Shown here piece by piece: positions 34,109 to 42,834 of a stretch of DNA of 64,000 nucleotides. Location of the stretch: positions 1 to 64,000 of the forward strand of contig JAQBQL010000186.1 of assembly GCA_028287035.1 (NCBI GenBank). The letters are read 5' to 3'. The notes beneath the pieces were generated by a model, which did no database searches, was not told the origin of the DNA, and was given only the letters and a program-made list of their open reading frames with translations. A program made the position numbers and the translations under genes. Origin of the DNA: Labilithrix sp. Its GTDB lineage: Bacteria; Myxococcota; Polyangia; Polyangiales; Polyangiaceae. Each line of letters starts with the position of its first letter. Within the stretch, counting starts at the first letter, position 1.

Positions 34109-35067
34109 CAACGCCCGTCGTGCGACGCGGGATCGGGGCCCCGCTCGGCCGCGGCGTGCTTCGCCTTGGCCGCCGCGGTGCGCCGCCCGTCGTCCGACTT
34201 CGCGATGTCCTTCACCGCGGCGGGGTCCTGTCCTGCGAGCGCGGCGGTCATGCGGCGCTGCTCGTCGGCGAGGACCTTGATCGCGTCGAGGCACCGATCC
34301 GCGGCGCGCTTCTGCGACGTGATCATCTTGGCCTTCGGGCGCAGGTCCGAGAAATCGATCGGCTTGCCGAAGTACACGTCGACCGGCGTCTCGCTGGCGC
34401 GGAGGAAGTTGTTCCGCCACTCGCCGGGGATGCTCTGGCCCATGCCGATGACGAACACGGGAATCACGTGCGCGCGCGTGGCGCCGAGCGCGACGCGCCC
34501 CACGCCGGGCTGCGCGGGCAGGAACTGGTAAGGGTCGTCGCTCTTGTTGCGCGTGCCCTCGGGATGGATGCCGAGCACCGTCCCGATGTCCGGCCGGTTC
34601 AGCTCCTCGATGCAGCGCTGCACGGAGTACGTGTTGAAGGCCTTCTTCTCCTTGTCGCGCATGATCGGCGGGAACATGCGCATGCCGCTCATCGCGAAGT
34701 TGACGATGGGCCCGAGCGCCGAGTCGTAGAAGAAGTTCTGACGGACCGGGAAGAAGATCCGCTTGGTGAGCCGCGTGCGCCAGTAGAGGAGCGCGGTGAT
34801 CGTGAAGAAGTCGAAGAACGACCGGTGGTTCGCGACGAGGAGGATCGAATCCTTCTTGCCGAACGGCGCGAGGTTCTCGAGCCCGTGGATCCGGAAACGA
34901 CGACCGCCACAGCTGTAGATCAGCGCGCCCATGACGACGCTGTTCCAGTTGGCGGAGAGCGGGGTGAGCGCCGGAGCGGAGAGCGCATCGGCGATTCGGA
35001 ACGACGCACGCTCGAAGAACGTCAGCGGCGCGAGCTGCTCGGGAGTGGGACGCACGGCCGGGGTCAT
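34108..35067 (-). CDS. PlsC-type acyltransferase, probably for ether-lipid synthesis
   Basis: 319 residues from the ATG at 35067 (a TTG four codons upstream is less likely). Acyltransferase motifs: ANHRSFFDFF (NHx4D), FPPIMRDKEKKAF, HPEGTRNKSD and VIPVFVIG. One weak membrane segment in the N-terminal part. It could act as a DHAP or lysophosphatidate acyltransferase. It follows the alkyl-DHAP synthase-like gene by 22 bases; that enzyme needs 1-acyl-DHAP, so DHAP acyltransferase is an attractive assignment (inference). The C-terminal ~45 residues are charged and low-complexity. Confidence 0.88.
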   Translation of the reverse strand: MTPAVRPTPEQLAPLTFFERASFRIADALSAPALTPLSANWNSVVMGALIYSCGGRRFRIHGLENLAPFGKKDSILLVANHRSFFDFFTITALLYWRTRLTKRIFFPVRQNFFYDSALGPIVNFAMSGMRMFPPIMRDKEKKAFNTYSVQRCIEELNRPDIGTVLGIHPEGTRNKSDDPYQFLPAQPGVGRVALGATRAHVIPVFVIGMGQSIPGEWRNNFLRASETPVDVYFGKPIDFSDLRPKAKMITSQKRAADRCLDAIKVLADEQRRMTAALAGQDPAAVKDIAKSDDGRRTAAAKAKHAAAERGPDPASHDGR

Positions 35068-35089
35068 AGCACGTGACAAGTTCCGCGCC

Positions 35090-36769
35090 TCAGCCAGGCA
35101 TCTTGAGGAGACAGCCCGGGTTCAGGATCCCGCTCGGATCGAGCTTGTCCTTGGCAGCGGTGAGCACCGACTCGAACAGCGGCGAGCCCTCCTGCTCGTA
35201 CCACGGCCGGTGCGTCCGACCGACCGCATGGTGGTGCGTGATGGTGCCGTGGTTGGCGAGGATCGCGTCGCTCGCCGCCGCCTTGATCGCCGCCCACTGC
35301 TCGAGCTCCGCGCCCGGACGTCCCGGCGCGACGAACGTGTAATAGGGAGCCGGACCATCCGGGTACACGTGCGTGAAGCGGCACGTCAGGAGGCCTCCGC
35401 CGCAGTGCTGATCCATCGCCGCCGTCACCGCGCGTGTCACCGCGTCGTGCAGCGCCGCGACCCGGTCCCAGGTGCACGCGGTCTCGAACGTGTCGCAGAC
35501 CGTGCCGAGCGACACGAGCGCGCTCTGCAGGTACGGCGCGTCGAAGAACGCCTGCTTCCACGTCGCGGCGTCGTCGGTGTCGTGCTCGACCGGGGGCGGC
35601 CGGTGGGTCGCGGTCGAGGGAAGCGCCGGCGGCAGCACCGACGGACGCGGCGGGCTCGAGTAGACGATGTCGGTCGTGTAGTGCGGCTCGTCGCCTTCGC
35701 CCCCCAGGTCGGTGGCAATCGAGAGCGCGCGCTCCATCCACGGCTCCACCGGATGGTCGGCGGACTCGAAGGCGATGAGGAGCACGCAGGTGCCCTTCGT
35801 CGAGACCTGGTGGAGCATCGCCTCGCCCGCGTCGAGCAAGCGGCAGTTCGAGGGGTGGAGGCCGGACTGGGAAAGGATGCGCGACGCGTTGATCCCGGCC
35901 TCGAACGTCGCGAAGTGCACGCTCGCCGAGGCCCGCCAGCGCGGGCGCGACTGCACGCGGACCCACGCCTCGGTGATGATGCCGAGGGCTCCTTCCGAAC
36001 CGAGGACCAGGCGATCGGGATCGGGGCCGGCGCCGGACGAGGGCACGCGGCGCGTCTCGAAGAGGCCGGCCGGCGTCACCATGCGCACCGACTGCACGAA
36101 GTCGTCGATGTGCGTGAAGAGCGTCGCGAAGTGCCCGCTCGCGCGCGTCGCGATCCAGCCGCCGAGCGTCGACAGCTCGAAGCTCTGCGGGTAGTGGCGC
36201 AGCGAGAAGCCGTTGACGCCGAGCTGCTCGGCGATGCGCGGGCCGGTCGCGCCGGCCTGGATGCGCGCCGACCGCGAGACGTTGTCGACCTCGAGAACCT
36301 TGTCCATCCTCGAGAGGTCGACGCACGCCGTGCCGCGGAACCGGCCCGACGCCGTGAACTCGGTGCCGCCCACCACGCTCGTTCCGCCGCCGTACGGAAT
36401 GAACGCGATCGATTCCTTCTCGCAGAAGCGGAGGAGCGCCGTGATGTGCTGCTCCTGCGTCGGATGAAACACCCAGTCCGGTGCGGCCGCGAAGTCGCCG
36501 CGGAAGCCGCGCACGAGGTCCCGGTAGCCGCGCCCGTACGTGTGAACGGCGCGGACGTGCGGGTCGGTCGTTCCTATGCCGCGGAGCTCGACGGGCGGCG
36601 CATACCGGGGCGCCGGCAGCGCGGCCTCGTCGAGCGTGGGCAGCGGGGCGAGCGCTGGCGCTTTACCGAAGACCGCGCCGAGGCGGCGGGCGAGGGCGCC
36701 GCGCACCTCGCTGCTCGGGAACCTGTCCTCGTAACCCCAGGCCCAGTGACTCCGCCTTTGCTCCGGCAC
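35090..36769 (-). CDS. Alkyl-dihydroxyacetonephosphate synthase-like FAD enzyme
   Basis: 559 residues. FAD-binding type-4 oxidase fold with IAFIPYGGGTSVVGGTEF, ARIQAGATGPRIAEQLG and SFELSTLGGWIATRASGHF, the latter typical of alkyl-DHAP synthase. The GTITHHHAVGR motif holds the His cluster required by that enzyme and the protein ends in DPSGILNPGCLL. It would exchange the acyl group of acyl-DHAP for a fatty alcohol, making the ether bond of plasmalogen-type lipids known from myxobacteria. Start is a GTG at 36769 preceded by GAGGAC and, 6 bases upstream, TAACGT. First gene of a three-gene operon. Confidence 0.92.
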   Translation of the reverse strand: MPEQRRSHWAWGYEDRFPSSEVRGALARRLGAVFGKAPALAPLPTLDEAALPAPRYAPPVELRGIGTTDPHVRAVHTYGRGYRDLVRGFRGDFAAAPDWVFHPTQEQHITALLRFCEKESIAFIPYGGGTSVVGGTEFTASGRFRGTACVDLSRMDKVLEVDNVSRSARIQAGATGPRIAEQLGVNGFSLRHYPQSFELSTLGGWIATRASGHFATLFTHIDDFVQSVRMVTPAGLFETRRVPSSGAGPDPDRLVLGSEGALGIITEAWVRVQSRPRWRASASVHFATFEAGINASRILSQSGLHPSNCRLLDAGEAMLHQVSTKGTCVLLIAFESADHPVEPWMERALSIATDLGGEGDEPHYTTDIVYSSPPRPSVLPPALPSTATHRPPPVEHDTDDAATWKQAFFDAPYLQSALVSLGTVCDTFETACTWDRVAALHDAVTRAVTAAMDQHCGGGLLTCRFTHVYPDGPAPYYTFVAPGRPGAELEQWAAIKAAASDAILANHGTITHHHAVGRTHRPWYEQEGSPLFESVLTAAKDKLDPSGILNPGCLLKMPG

Positions 36770-36858
36770 GTCCTCACGTTACCAGAGCGACGCTGCGCGG
36801 GGCCACGTCCCGAGCGCGCGCGCGGGCCGTGCTAGCTTCGAGAGGCGGGCGCGCCTCC

Positions 36859-37506
36859 ATGCCTTCCCTCCCTCGCCTCGCCTCGGGACCTCGCATCGTC
36901 GCGGTCGCCGACACGCACCTCCAGCACGACCGCCTCGCGATACCGGGCGGTGACATCCTCGTGCACGCCGGCGACCTGTGTCAGCACGGCTCGCTCGACG
37001 AGCTCGCACGCGCCGCCGACTTCTTCCGGGCGTTACCTCATCCCGTGAAGATCCTGGTCGCCGGCAACCACGACGTCTGCCTCGAGCGGACGCCGCAGGC
37101 AGCACGCGCGCTGCTCGAGGGCTTCGTCTACCTCGAGGACAGCGCGGCGGTGATCGAGGGGCTCGTCTTCCACGGGAGCCCGTGGCAACCGAAGTTCCGC
37201 GTGTGGGCCTTCGGTGCGGCGCGCGGTCCCGAGCTCGCCGCGAAGTGGGCGAAGATCCCGGAGCGCGTCGACGTCCTCGTCACGCACGGCCCGCCCTTCG
37301 GCCACGGCGACCGCATCCCGTGGGAGGGAACACCCCGTCACGTGGGATGCCTCGATCTTCGCCGGCGCGTGCAGGAGGTGAAGCCGCGGCTCCACCTCTT
37401 CGGGCACATTCACCAGGATCCGGGCGTGTGGCGCGAGGGGCCGACCACCTTCGCGAACGTGACCGTCGACGAGGGCCGCGTGGCCCCCGTCGTCCTCACG
37501 CTCTAG
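36859..37506 (+). CDS. Small calcineurin-like metallophosphoesterase
   Basis: 215 residues from the ATG at 36859 (the frame is open upstream but antisense to the AGPS gene). Motifs in order: ADTHLQH, HAGDLCQHG, AGNHDVCLE, VTHGPPFGHGDR and LFGHIHQDPG. This is the MPPED/UPF0046-like group of phosphoesterases. No signal peptide. Substrate unknown. It converges on lemA with 7 bases between. Confidence 0.9.
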   Translation: MPSLPRLASGPRIVAVADTHLQHDRLAIPGGDILVHAGDLCQHGSLDELARAADFFRALPHPVKILVAGNHDVCLERTPQAARALLEGFVYLEDSAAVIEGLVFHGSPWQPKFRVWAFGAARGPELAAKWAKIPERVDVLVTHGPPFGHGDRIPWEGTPRHVGCLDLRRRVQEVKPRLHLFGHIHQDPGVWREGPTTFANVTVDEGRVAPVVLTL

Positions 37507-37513
37507 TCGCTCT

Positions 37514-38149
37514 CTAGAACGAGACCTTGGGTGCAGCGGTCGACTCGGGCGCTGCCGAGTAGTAGACGCGCGGCTTGAACGGGGTGCCCGTCGCCTTGTT
37601 GACGACGGCGCCGCGGACCTTGCCGAGCTCCGAGTTGTAGTCCTTCACGGCGTCGTTGTACTGCTGCCGCGCGCGGAGGATCCGGTTCTCGGTCGACTCG
37701 AGCGACTTCATGAGATCGGTGAACTGACCGTTGGCCTGGAGCTTCGGGTAGTTCTCGTTCGACACGAGGAGCCGGCTGATCGCGCCCGAGCTGAGCTTGG
37801 CCTGCGCGTCCTCGAAGGCCTTCATCTTCGCCGGATCGGTGAAGTCGTCACCGGACAGCTTGATCTGCGTGGCCGACGCGCGGGCTTCCGTGATCTTGGT
37901 GAGCGTCGACTGCTCGTAATTCGCCGACGCCTTCACGGTGTTCACGAGGTTCGGGATGAGGTCGGCGCGCCGCTGGAGATCGGCCTCGAGGTCCGACCAC
38001 TTCTGCAGGCACACCTGATCCTTCTCGATCAGCGTGTCGTATTTCTGGCAACCGGGCACCGCAAAGATGCCGGCCACCACGAGCAGGAGGAGCTCGAACA
38101 CGCGCCAGGAGGCGATGGACGACAGAACATTGAGTGCTTTTTCGGTCAT
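37514..38149 (-). CDS. lemA: LemA family protein
   Basis: 211 residues from the ATG at 38149. One N-terminal membrane segment ending in a lipobox-like AVPGC, then the LemA helical domain: YDTLIEKDQVCLQKWSDLEADLQRRADLIPNLVNTVKA, the family's best conserved stretch, and LQANGQFTDLMKSLESTENRILRARQQYNDAVKDYN. Function of LemA proteins is unclear; they sit at the membrane with the helices outside. The usual partner (a TPM-domain/YgcG-like protein) is not next to it. Confidence 0.92.
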   Translation of the reverse strand: MTEKALNVLSSIASWRVFELLLLVVAGIFAVPGCQKYDTLIEKDQVCLQKWSDLEADLQRRADLIPNLVNTVKASANYEQSTLTKITEARASATQIKLSGDDFTDPAKMKAFEDAQAKLSSGAISRLLVSNENYPKLQANGQFTDLMKSLESTENRILRARQQYNDAVKDYNSELGKVRGAVVNKATGTPFKPRVYYSAAPESTAAPKVSF

Positions 38150-38232
38150 GACGCGCGCAACGGTAAGGAGGAAGTCTCCACGGTGCAAGGGCCTCACCTA
38201 CCTTCGTACCGCCCGCGGCATAATGCTTCGCC

Positions 38233-38925
38233 ATGAGACCGGTCATGAACCTCGATGGGGGCGAGCACGACGACGAGCCGGCGGAGCTCTATGCCTTGGC
38301 CGACGTCGTCCACGTCGCGTGCGGGGGCCACGCCGGTGACGACGCCTCGATGGAACGCGTCGCGCGCGCCTGCCTTGCCGCCGGCACCAGCATCGGCGCG
38401 CATCCCTCCTACGACGACCGGGAAGGGTTCGGGCGCCGCGCCCAGGAGGTCTCGCCCGCAGCGCTCGAGGCGCAGATCGCCGCCCAGTGCTCGCGGCTGC
38501 GCGACATCGTCACGGCGCTCGGCGCCGCGCTCGTCTCGGTGAAGCCCCACGGAGCGCTGTACCACGAGGCGCACGTCAGCGAGGTCACTGCGCGGGCATG
38601 CGTCGCCGGCATCGTGCGCGCGGTCGGCCCGGTGGCGATCGTCGGCCCGGCCGGAGGGGCGCTCGAGCAGGCGGCGCGTTCGGCGGGCGCGGCGTTCCAG
38701 CGCGAGGCCTTCGCCGACCGTGGGACGCGACCCGACGGGAGCCTCGTCCCCCGCGGCGAGCCAGGCGCGCTCGTGGACGATCCGGCGGTGGCCGCGGCAC
38801 AGGCCGTGAGGCTGGCGGCGCGGGGCGACGTCGACACGCTCTGCGTCCACGCCGACACGCCGGGCGCGGTCACGATCGCGCGCGCGGTGCGGGCGGCGCT
38901 CGGTCCGAAGGGCGAGGCCCGGTGA
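38233..38925 (+). CDS. pxpA: 5-oxoprolinase subunit A (LamB/YcsF family)
   Basis: 230 residues. PxpA is part of the ATP-dependent PxpABC enzyme that opens 5-oxoproline to glutamate. The N-terminus MNLDGGEHDDEPAELYALADVVHVACGGHAGD is a shortened form of the canonical N-x-D-x-GE ... NIACGFHAGD; the motifs GAHPSYDDREGFGRR, VKPHGALYHE, AFADRGTRPDGSLVPRGEPGALV and CVHADTPGAV are intact. Slightly shorter than the usual 245-255 residues. Its stop overlaps the next start (GTGA). Confidence 0.92.
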   Translation: MRPVMNLDGGEHDDEPAELYALADVVHVACGGHAGDDASMERVARACLAAGTSIGAHPSYDDREGFGRRAQEVSPAALEAQIAAQCSRLRDIVTALGAALVSVKPHGALYHEAHVSEVTARACVAGIVRAVGPVAIVGPAGGALEQAARSAGAAFQREAFADRGTRPDGSLVPRGEPGALVDDPAVAAAQAVRLAARGDVDTLCVHADTPGAVTIARAVRAALGPKGEAR

Positions 38926-40376
38926 GCGGGATCGCTTCCTTCGGCGACCGCGCGCTTCGCTTCGCGCTGCCGGAAGGGACCGACCGGCGCGCCCTCCTCG
39001 CGAGGCTGCGCTCGCTGCCGGGCGTCACCGACGTCGTCCTCGCCGAGACCGTCGGGGCCGTGCTCGCGACGTCGCCGGCAGAGGTGGCGGGCGCGGTCGC
39101 GGCTGCCCTCGCATTGCCGCCGGAGAGCCTGGTCGGGCCACCGCCCGTGGAGCATGCCATCGAGGTCGCCTACGACGGCGCGGACCTCGAGGAGGTGGCG
39201 CGCACGCTCGCGCTCGCGCCGGATGCGCTGGTCGCGCTGCACGCGGCGCCCACCTACGACGTCGCGCTGGTCGGGTTCCAGCCCGGCTTCGCGTACCTGC
39301 GCGGGCTCGATCCGGGCCTCGTGCTGCCGCGGCGCGCCTCGCCGCGGCCACGCGTACCGGCACGCAGTGTGGCGGTCGCTGCAGGATACACGGGGATTTA
39401 CCCCCAGGCCTCGCCCGGCGGATGGCACCTCCTCGGCGAAGCGCTCTCCTTCGTCCCCTTCACTGCGGCCGGCGCGCGGCTCGCGCTCGGCGATCGCGTC
39501 CGCTTCGTGCCGGCCGCGCGAGACGTGACGCCGCCAGCGGCCGCGGGAGCGGAACGCGCGGAAGAGCCGGTGGAGACCCACCTCGAGGTGACCGCGGCGC
39601 GCGGACCGGCGCTGCTCGTCGATGCCGGACGCACCGGGCACATGCACGAGGGCGTCCCGCACGGCGGGCCCCTCGTGCGGGGCGCGTTCGCCCGCGCGAA
39701 CGAGGCCGCCGGTAACGCGCCGGGGGCGTGCGGGATCGAGATCTACGGGGACCTCGAGCTCCTCGCTCACGCCGACGTCTGCCTCGCAGACGACACCGGA
39801 GCACGTCACGTCCTCGCCCGCGGCGCCTCCCTGCGGCTCGGGACGGACGGGCGGAGCCGCGTCCGCTATCTCGCGGTGAGCGGAGGGATCGACGCGCGCC
39901 TGGTGCTCGGCAGCCGCGGCGCGCTCCTCGGCGCAGGCCTGGGCGGCCTTGCGGCGCGCGGCCTCCGGCGTGGGGATCGCGTCGCGGTGGGCGGCGTCGC
40001 CGCGAGCGCGACCACCGCGGTCGTCGCCGCCGCGCGCGCGGACGCTCCCATCGTGCTCCGCCGCGGTCCTGACGCGACGGACGAGGAGCTCGCCGCCATC
40101 GCCCGGGGGACGTTCGCGGTGTCGCCGACCTCTGACCGCACGGGCTCGCGCCTCGACGGTCCGCCGCTGCCCGCGCGCCCGCACGTGACGGAACGCGTGA
40201 GCGTCCCGATGGTGCGCGGCGCCATCGAGCGGACGCCCTCGGGTCTGGTCGTGCTCGGGCCCGATCATCCGACGACGGGCGGCTACCCGGTGGTCGCCGT
40301 GGTCGCCGAGGCATCCCAGGACGCCTTCTTCGGGCGGCTCCCCGGCGCCCCCTCGCGTTTCGTGCTCGAGACGTGA
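38922..40376 (+). CDS. pxpBC: Fused 5-oxoprolinase subunits B and C
   Basis: 484 residues beginning with a GTG overlapping the pxpA stop. Residues 1-205 are PxpB (kinase inhibitor KipI/allophanate hydrolase subunit 1 type: FGDRALRFALPEG, VGFQPGFAYLRGLDP, ARSVAVAAGYTGIYPQASPGGWHLLG), and 215-484 are PxpC (biotin-dependent carboxylase-like: LLVDAGRTGHMHEGVPHGGPLV, ANEAAGNAPGACGIEIYGD, YLAVSGGIDARLVLGSRG, GLVVLGPDHPTTGGYPVVAVV). The two are separate genes in E. coli. With PxpA this recycles 5-oxoproline formed by damage or glutathione breakdown. Confidence 0.93.
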   Translation: MSGIASFGDRALRFALPEGTDRRALLARLRSLPGVTDVVLAETVGAVLATSPAEVAGAVAAALALPPESLVGPPPVEHAIEVAYDGADLEEVARTLALAPDALVALHAAPTYDVALVGFQPGFAYLRGLDPGLVLPRRASPRPRVPARSVAVAAGYTGIYPQASPGGWHLLGEALSFVPFTAAGARLALGDRVRFVPAARDVTPPAAAGAERAEEPVETHLEVTAARGPALLVDAGRTGHMHEGVPHGGPLVRGAFARANEAAGNAPGACGIEIYGDLELLAHADVCLADDTGARHVLARGASLRLGTDGRSRVRYLAVSGGIDARLVLGSRGALLGAGLGGLAARGLRRGDRVAVGGVAASATTAVVAAARADAPIVLRRGPDATDEELAAIARGTFAVSPTSDRTGSRLDGPPLPARPHVTERVSVPMVRGAIERTPSGLVVLGPDHPTTGGYPVVAVVAEASQDAFFGRLPGAPSRFVLET

Positions 40377-40460
40377 GCAGATCGACCACATGTCGTTCTG
40401 CGGCCGGTGTGCGACGGAGACTTGCCCGCCCCGGGACCCCTGCGTAATGCCCTGTCCTTG

Positions 40461-41054
40461 ATGATGCGCGCCGTGTTCCTGGGATCCGCTCTCCTGCTGA
40501 TGGGTTGCAACGAGCCCGCGCCCGGAGAGCGCGTCGACGTGCAGGTCTCGCGCACTCCCCAGGCGACCGCGGAGACCGTTCGGCCCGCCGTCTCGTGGCC
40601 CGAGCCGGCGGCCGTCGACGACCGCGCGCTCTCCGCGATCGTGCGTGCGAGCGCGCGCCCCGAGGCCGAGCTCCGTGGGCTCGTCGCCCGGTCCCCCGTG
40701 CCGGTCCTCGCGCCGCGCGACCTCGTGCTCGAGCGGCCCACGGTGGTCGTCGAGGGCGAGTACTTCGCGCTCACCGGCCGCGCCGCCGGGGCCACGATCG
40801 CGCTCCAGGGCACGCGCGCCGCGCGCCGCTACGAGGGCGTCGCGCCGGTCGCAGGCAACCGCGACGTCCGCGGGAGCAAGGGGTTCGTGTCCGCGAACGA
40901 GGGCATCCGGACCGCCTCGTGGAACGAGAACGGCGCCGCCTACAGCCTCGACGTCGAATGCGCCGACCCCGCCGGCGATGCCCGCTGCCAGAGCGACGAC
41001 TTCGTGCTCTCGGTGGCCGCGCAGCTCGTCTACGTCGGAGGCGCTGGCCGATGA
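40461..41054 (+). CDS. Lipoprotein coupled to an M23 peptidase
   Basis: 197 residues; two adjacent ATGs (40461, 40464) are possible. Signal peptide with lipobox LLLMGC (Cys16). The mature part has a beta-rich domain (LERPTVVVEGEYFALTGRAAGATIALQGT) and ends GAAYSLDVECADPAGDARCQSDDFVLSVAAQLVYVGG, with two Cys. No known domain seen. Its stop overlaps the start of the M23 peptidase gene (ATGA), which suggests that they work together at the cell wall. Confidence 0.8.
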   Translation: MMRAVFLGSALLLMGCNEPAPGERVDVQVSRTPQATAETVRPAVSWPEPAAVDDRALSAIVRASARPEAELRGLVARSPVPVLAPRDLVLERPTVVVEGEYFALTGRAAGATIALQGTRAARRYEGVAPVAGNRDVRGSKGFVSANEGIRTASWNENGAAYSLDVECADPAGDARCQSDDFVLSVAAQLVYVGGAGR

Positions 41055-41968
41055 GCGCTCTCTTCCCTCACGCCGCCGCGTTCGCCGTGATGTCGCTGGC
41101 CATGCTGGCGTGTCCCTCGTTCGCGCGCGCCGACGCGCCGTTCAGCTTCGATCCTCCGGGCAAGCTCGTGCCCGGCTCGGGCAAAGGCCGCGTCGACATG
41201 AACGTCTACGCGCCCGGCATCCGCTTTCCCATCGAGGAGGGTCCGGCGTTCGCCAACTCCCAGGTGTACGGCCACGGCGGCGGCAGCGGGCCGGACGGCA
41301 CCTCGCAGTGCGACGACGAGAACTTCAGCTACCCGTGGCACGACAACTATTGCGAGTCGCGCTCGTACTCGATGCCCCTCTGTCCGTCGGGAGTCGGTCA
41401 CCAGGGTCAGGACATCCGCTCCGCCGACTGCACCAAGGGCAAGCACTGGACGGTCGCCGTCGCGGACGGGACGATCACGAGCATCGGCAGCTACTCGGTC
41501 TACCTCACGACCCCCGACGGCACCCGCTTCGACTACCTGCACATGTCCGACCTGCAGATCAAAGAGGGTCAGAAGGTGAAGCGCGGCGACCGCATGGGCA
41601 AGGTCGCCAACGTGTTCGGCGGGACGGCGACCACCGTGCACCTGCACTTCAACATCCACGAGAACGTCGCGGGCGTCGGGGCGGTCTACGTGCCGCCGTA
41701 CCTCTCGATCGTCCAGGCGTACGAGGCGCTGCTCGCGCCTCCCGCGACCGACGCGGGCGTGGACGCGGCGCCGGGCGCGCCCGCGAAGCCCCCGGTGCTC
41801 AACGAGGCGCCGCTCGCGGCGCCCGAGGATCCCGCTGCGGCGAGCGACGATGACGGCGGCTGCTCGGCGGCGCGCGGCGGCGCGGGGTCTTCTGGCACCG
41901 GCGGGCTTGCCGTCGTGGTCGCGGCCCTGGCGCTCGGCCTCGTGACGGCGAAGCGCCGGCGCCGCTAG
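41051..41968 (+). CDS. Secreted M23 metallopeptidase with MYXO-CTERM-like anchor
   Basis: 305 residues. Signal peptide cut after FARA (about 27). The LytM/M23 domain has the zinc ligands His117 and Asp121 (GHQGQD) and His199 in HLHF (197-200), with YLHMSDLQIKEGQKVKRGDRMG typical of the family. A C-terminal DAG/Pro linker leads to GGCSAARG, a hydrophobic helix and KRRRR: a MYXO-CTERM-type sorting signal. It should cut peptide cross-links in peptidoglycan or other Gly-rich peptides outside the cell. One unusual Cys-rich insertion (CDDENFSYPWHDNYC) precedes the active site. Confidence 0.9.
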   Translation: MSALFPHAAAFAVMSLAMLACPSFARADAPFSFDPPGKLVPGSGKGRVDMNVYAPGIRFPIEEGPAFANSQVYGHGGGSGPDGTSQCDDENFSYPWHDNYCESRSYSMPLCPSGVGHQGQDIRSADCTKGKHWTVAVADGTITSIGSYSVYLTTPDGTRFDYLHMSDLQIKEGQKVKRGDRMGKVANVFGGTATTVHLHFNIHENVAGVGAVYVPPYLSIVQAYEALLAPPATDAGVDAAPGAPAKPPVLNEAPLAAPEDPAAASDDDGGCSAARGGAGSSGTGGLAVVVAALALGLVTAKRRRR

Positions 41969-41978
41969 GCTCGGCGCG

Positions 41979-42824
41979 GTGCACTCACGGACGTTCGGCC
42001 CGCTCACCCGCGAGGTGCCGGTGGTCGGCCTCGGCACCTGGCGCATGGAGGCCGACGATCGCGAGGCCGCGATCGCCGCCATCCGTCGCGCCGTCGACCG
42101 CGGGATGACCCACATCGACACCGCCGAGATCTACGGCAAGGGAGCGGTCGAGGAGCTCGTCGGCGAGGCGCTCGCCGGGTACCGCAGCGACGTCTTCCTC
42201 GCGTCGAAGATCCATCCCGAGCACGCCACCTTCGCGGGCACCCTGCTCGCGTGCGAGAAGAGCCTGCGGCGCCTGCGGACCGACCGTCTCGACCTCTACC
42301 TCCTGCACTGGCGCGGAGCGCAGCCGCTCGAGGAGACCATTCGAGCGTTCGAGGAGCTGAAGAAGGAAGGAAAGATCCTGGCCTGGGGACTCTCGAACTT
42401 CGATATCGCCGACGTCGAGGCGGTGGTCGAGATCGCAGGGCCCGGCAAGGTCGCCTGCAACCAGGTGCTCTACAACCTCGCCGAGCGCGACGCCGAGCAC
42501 GTCCTCCAGAGCGTGTGCGAACGCCATCGCATCGCGCTCGTCGCGTACAGCCCGCTCGGCTCGGGGGACTTTCCGCGCCCTGGCACCGCGCGAGGCGACG
42601 TGCTCGAGCGGGTCGCGGCGGCCCACGACGTCACCGCGCGAGCGGTTGCCCTCGCCTACCTCGCCCGGCGTCCGTCGGCCTTCGTCATCCCGAAGAGCGC
42701 GCGCCCGGCGCACGTCGACGAGCTGGCGCGCGCGGGCGACGTGGTGCTCACGCCGGCCGAGCAAGAGGCGATCGGCGCGGCGTTTCCGCTCGGGCCGCCC
42801 CGCTCGCACCTGCCCTCGTCCTGA
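41979..42824 (+). CDS. Aldo/keto reductase
   Basis: 281 residues from a GTG. (beta/alpha)8 barrel of the AKR superfamily; the catalytic tetrad is visible as Asp and Tyr in HIDTAEIYGKG, Lys in FLASKIHPE and His in LYLLHWRG. NADPH-binding segments VIPKSARPAHVDE and LSNFDIADVE are also seen. It reduces aldehydes or ketones; substrate unknown. TAGGCT lies 7 bases upstream of the GTG (its TAG is the M23 stop codon), with no Shine-Dalgarno. Confidence 0.92.
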   Translation: MHSRTFGPLTREVPVVGLGTWRMEADDREAAIAAIRRAVDRGMTHIDTAEIYGKGAVEELVGEALAGYRSDVFLASKIHPEHATFAGTLLACEKSLRRLRTDRLDLYLLHWRGAQPLEETIRAFEELKKEGKILAWGLSNFDIADVEAVVEIAGPGKVACNQVLYNLAERDAEHVLQSVCERHRIALVAYSPLGSGDFPRPGTARGDVLERVAAAHDVTARAVALAYLARRPSAFVIPKSARPAHVDELARAGDVVLTPAEQEAIGAAFPLGPPRSHLPSS

Positions 42825-42834
42825 GCGGCGAGGC

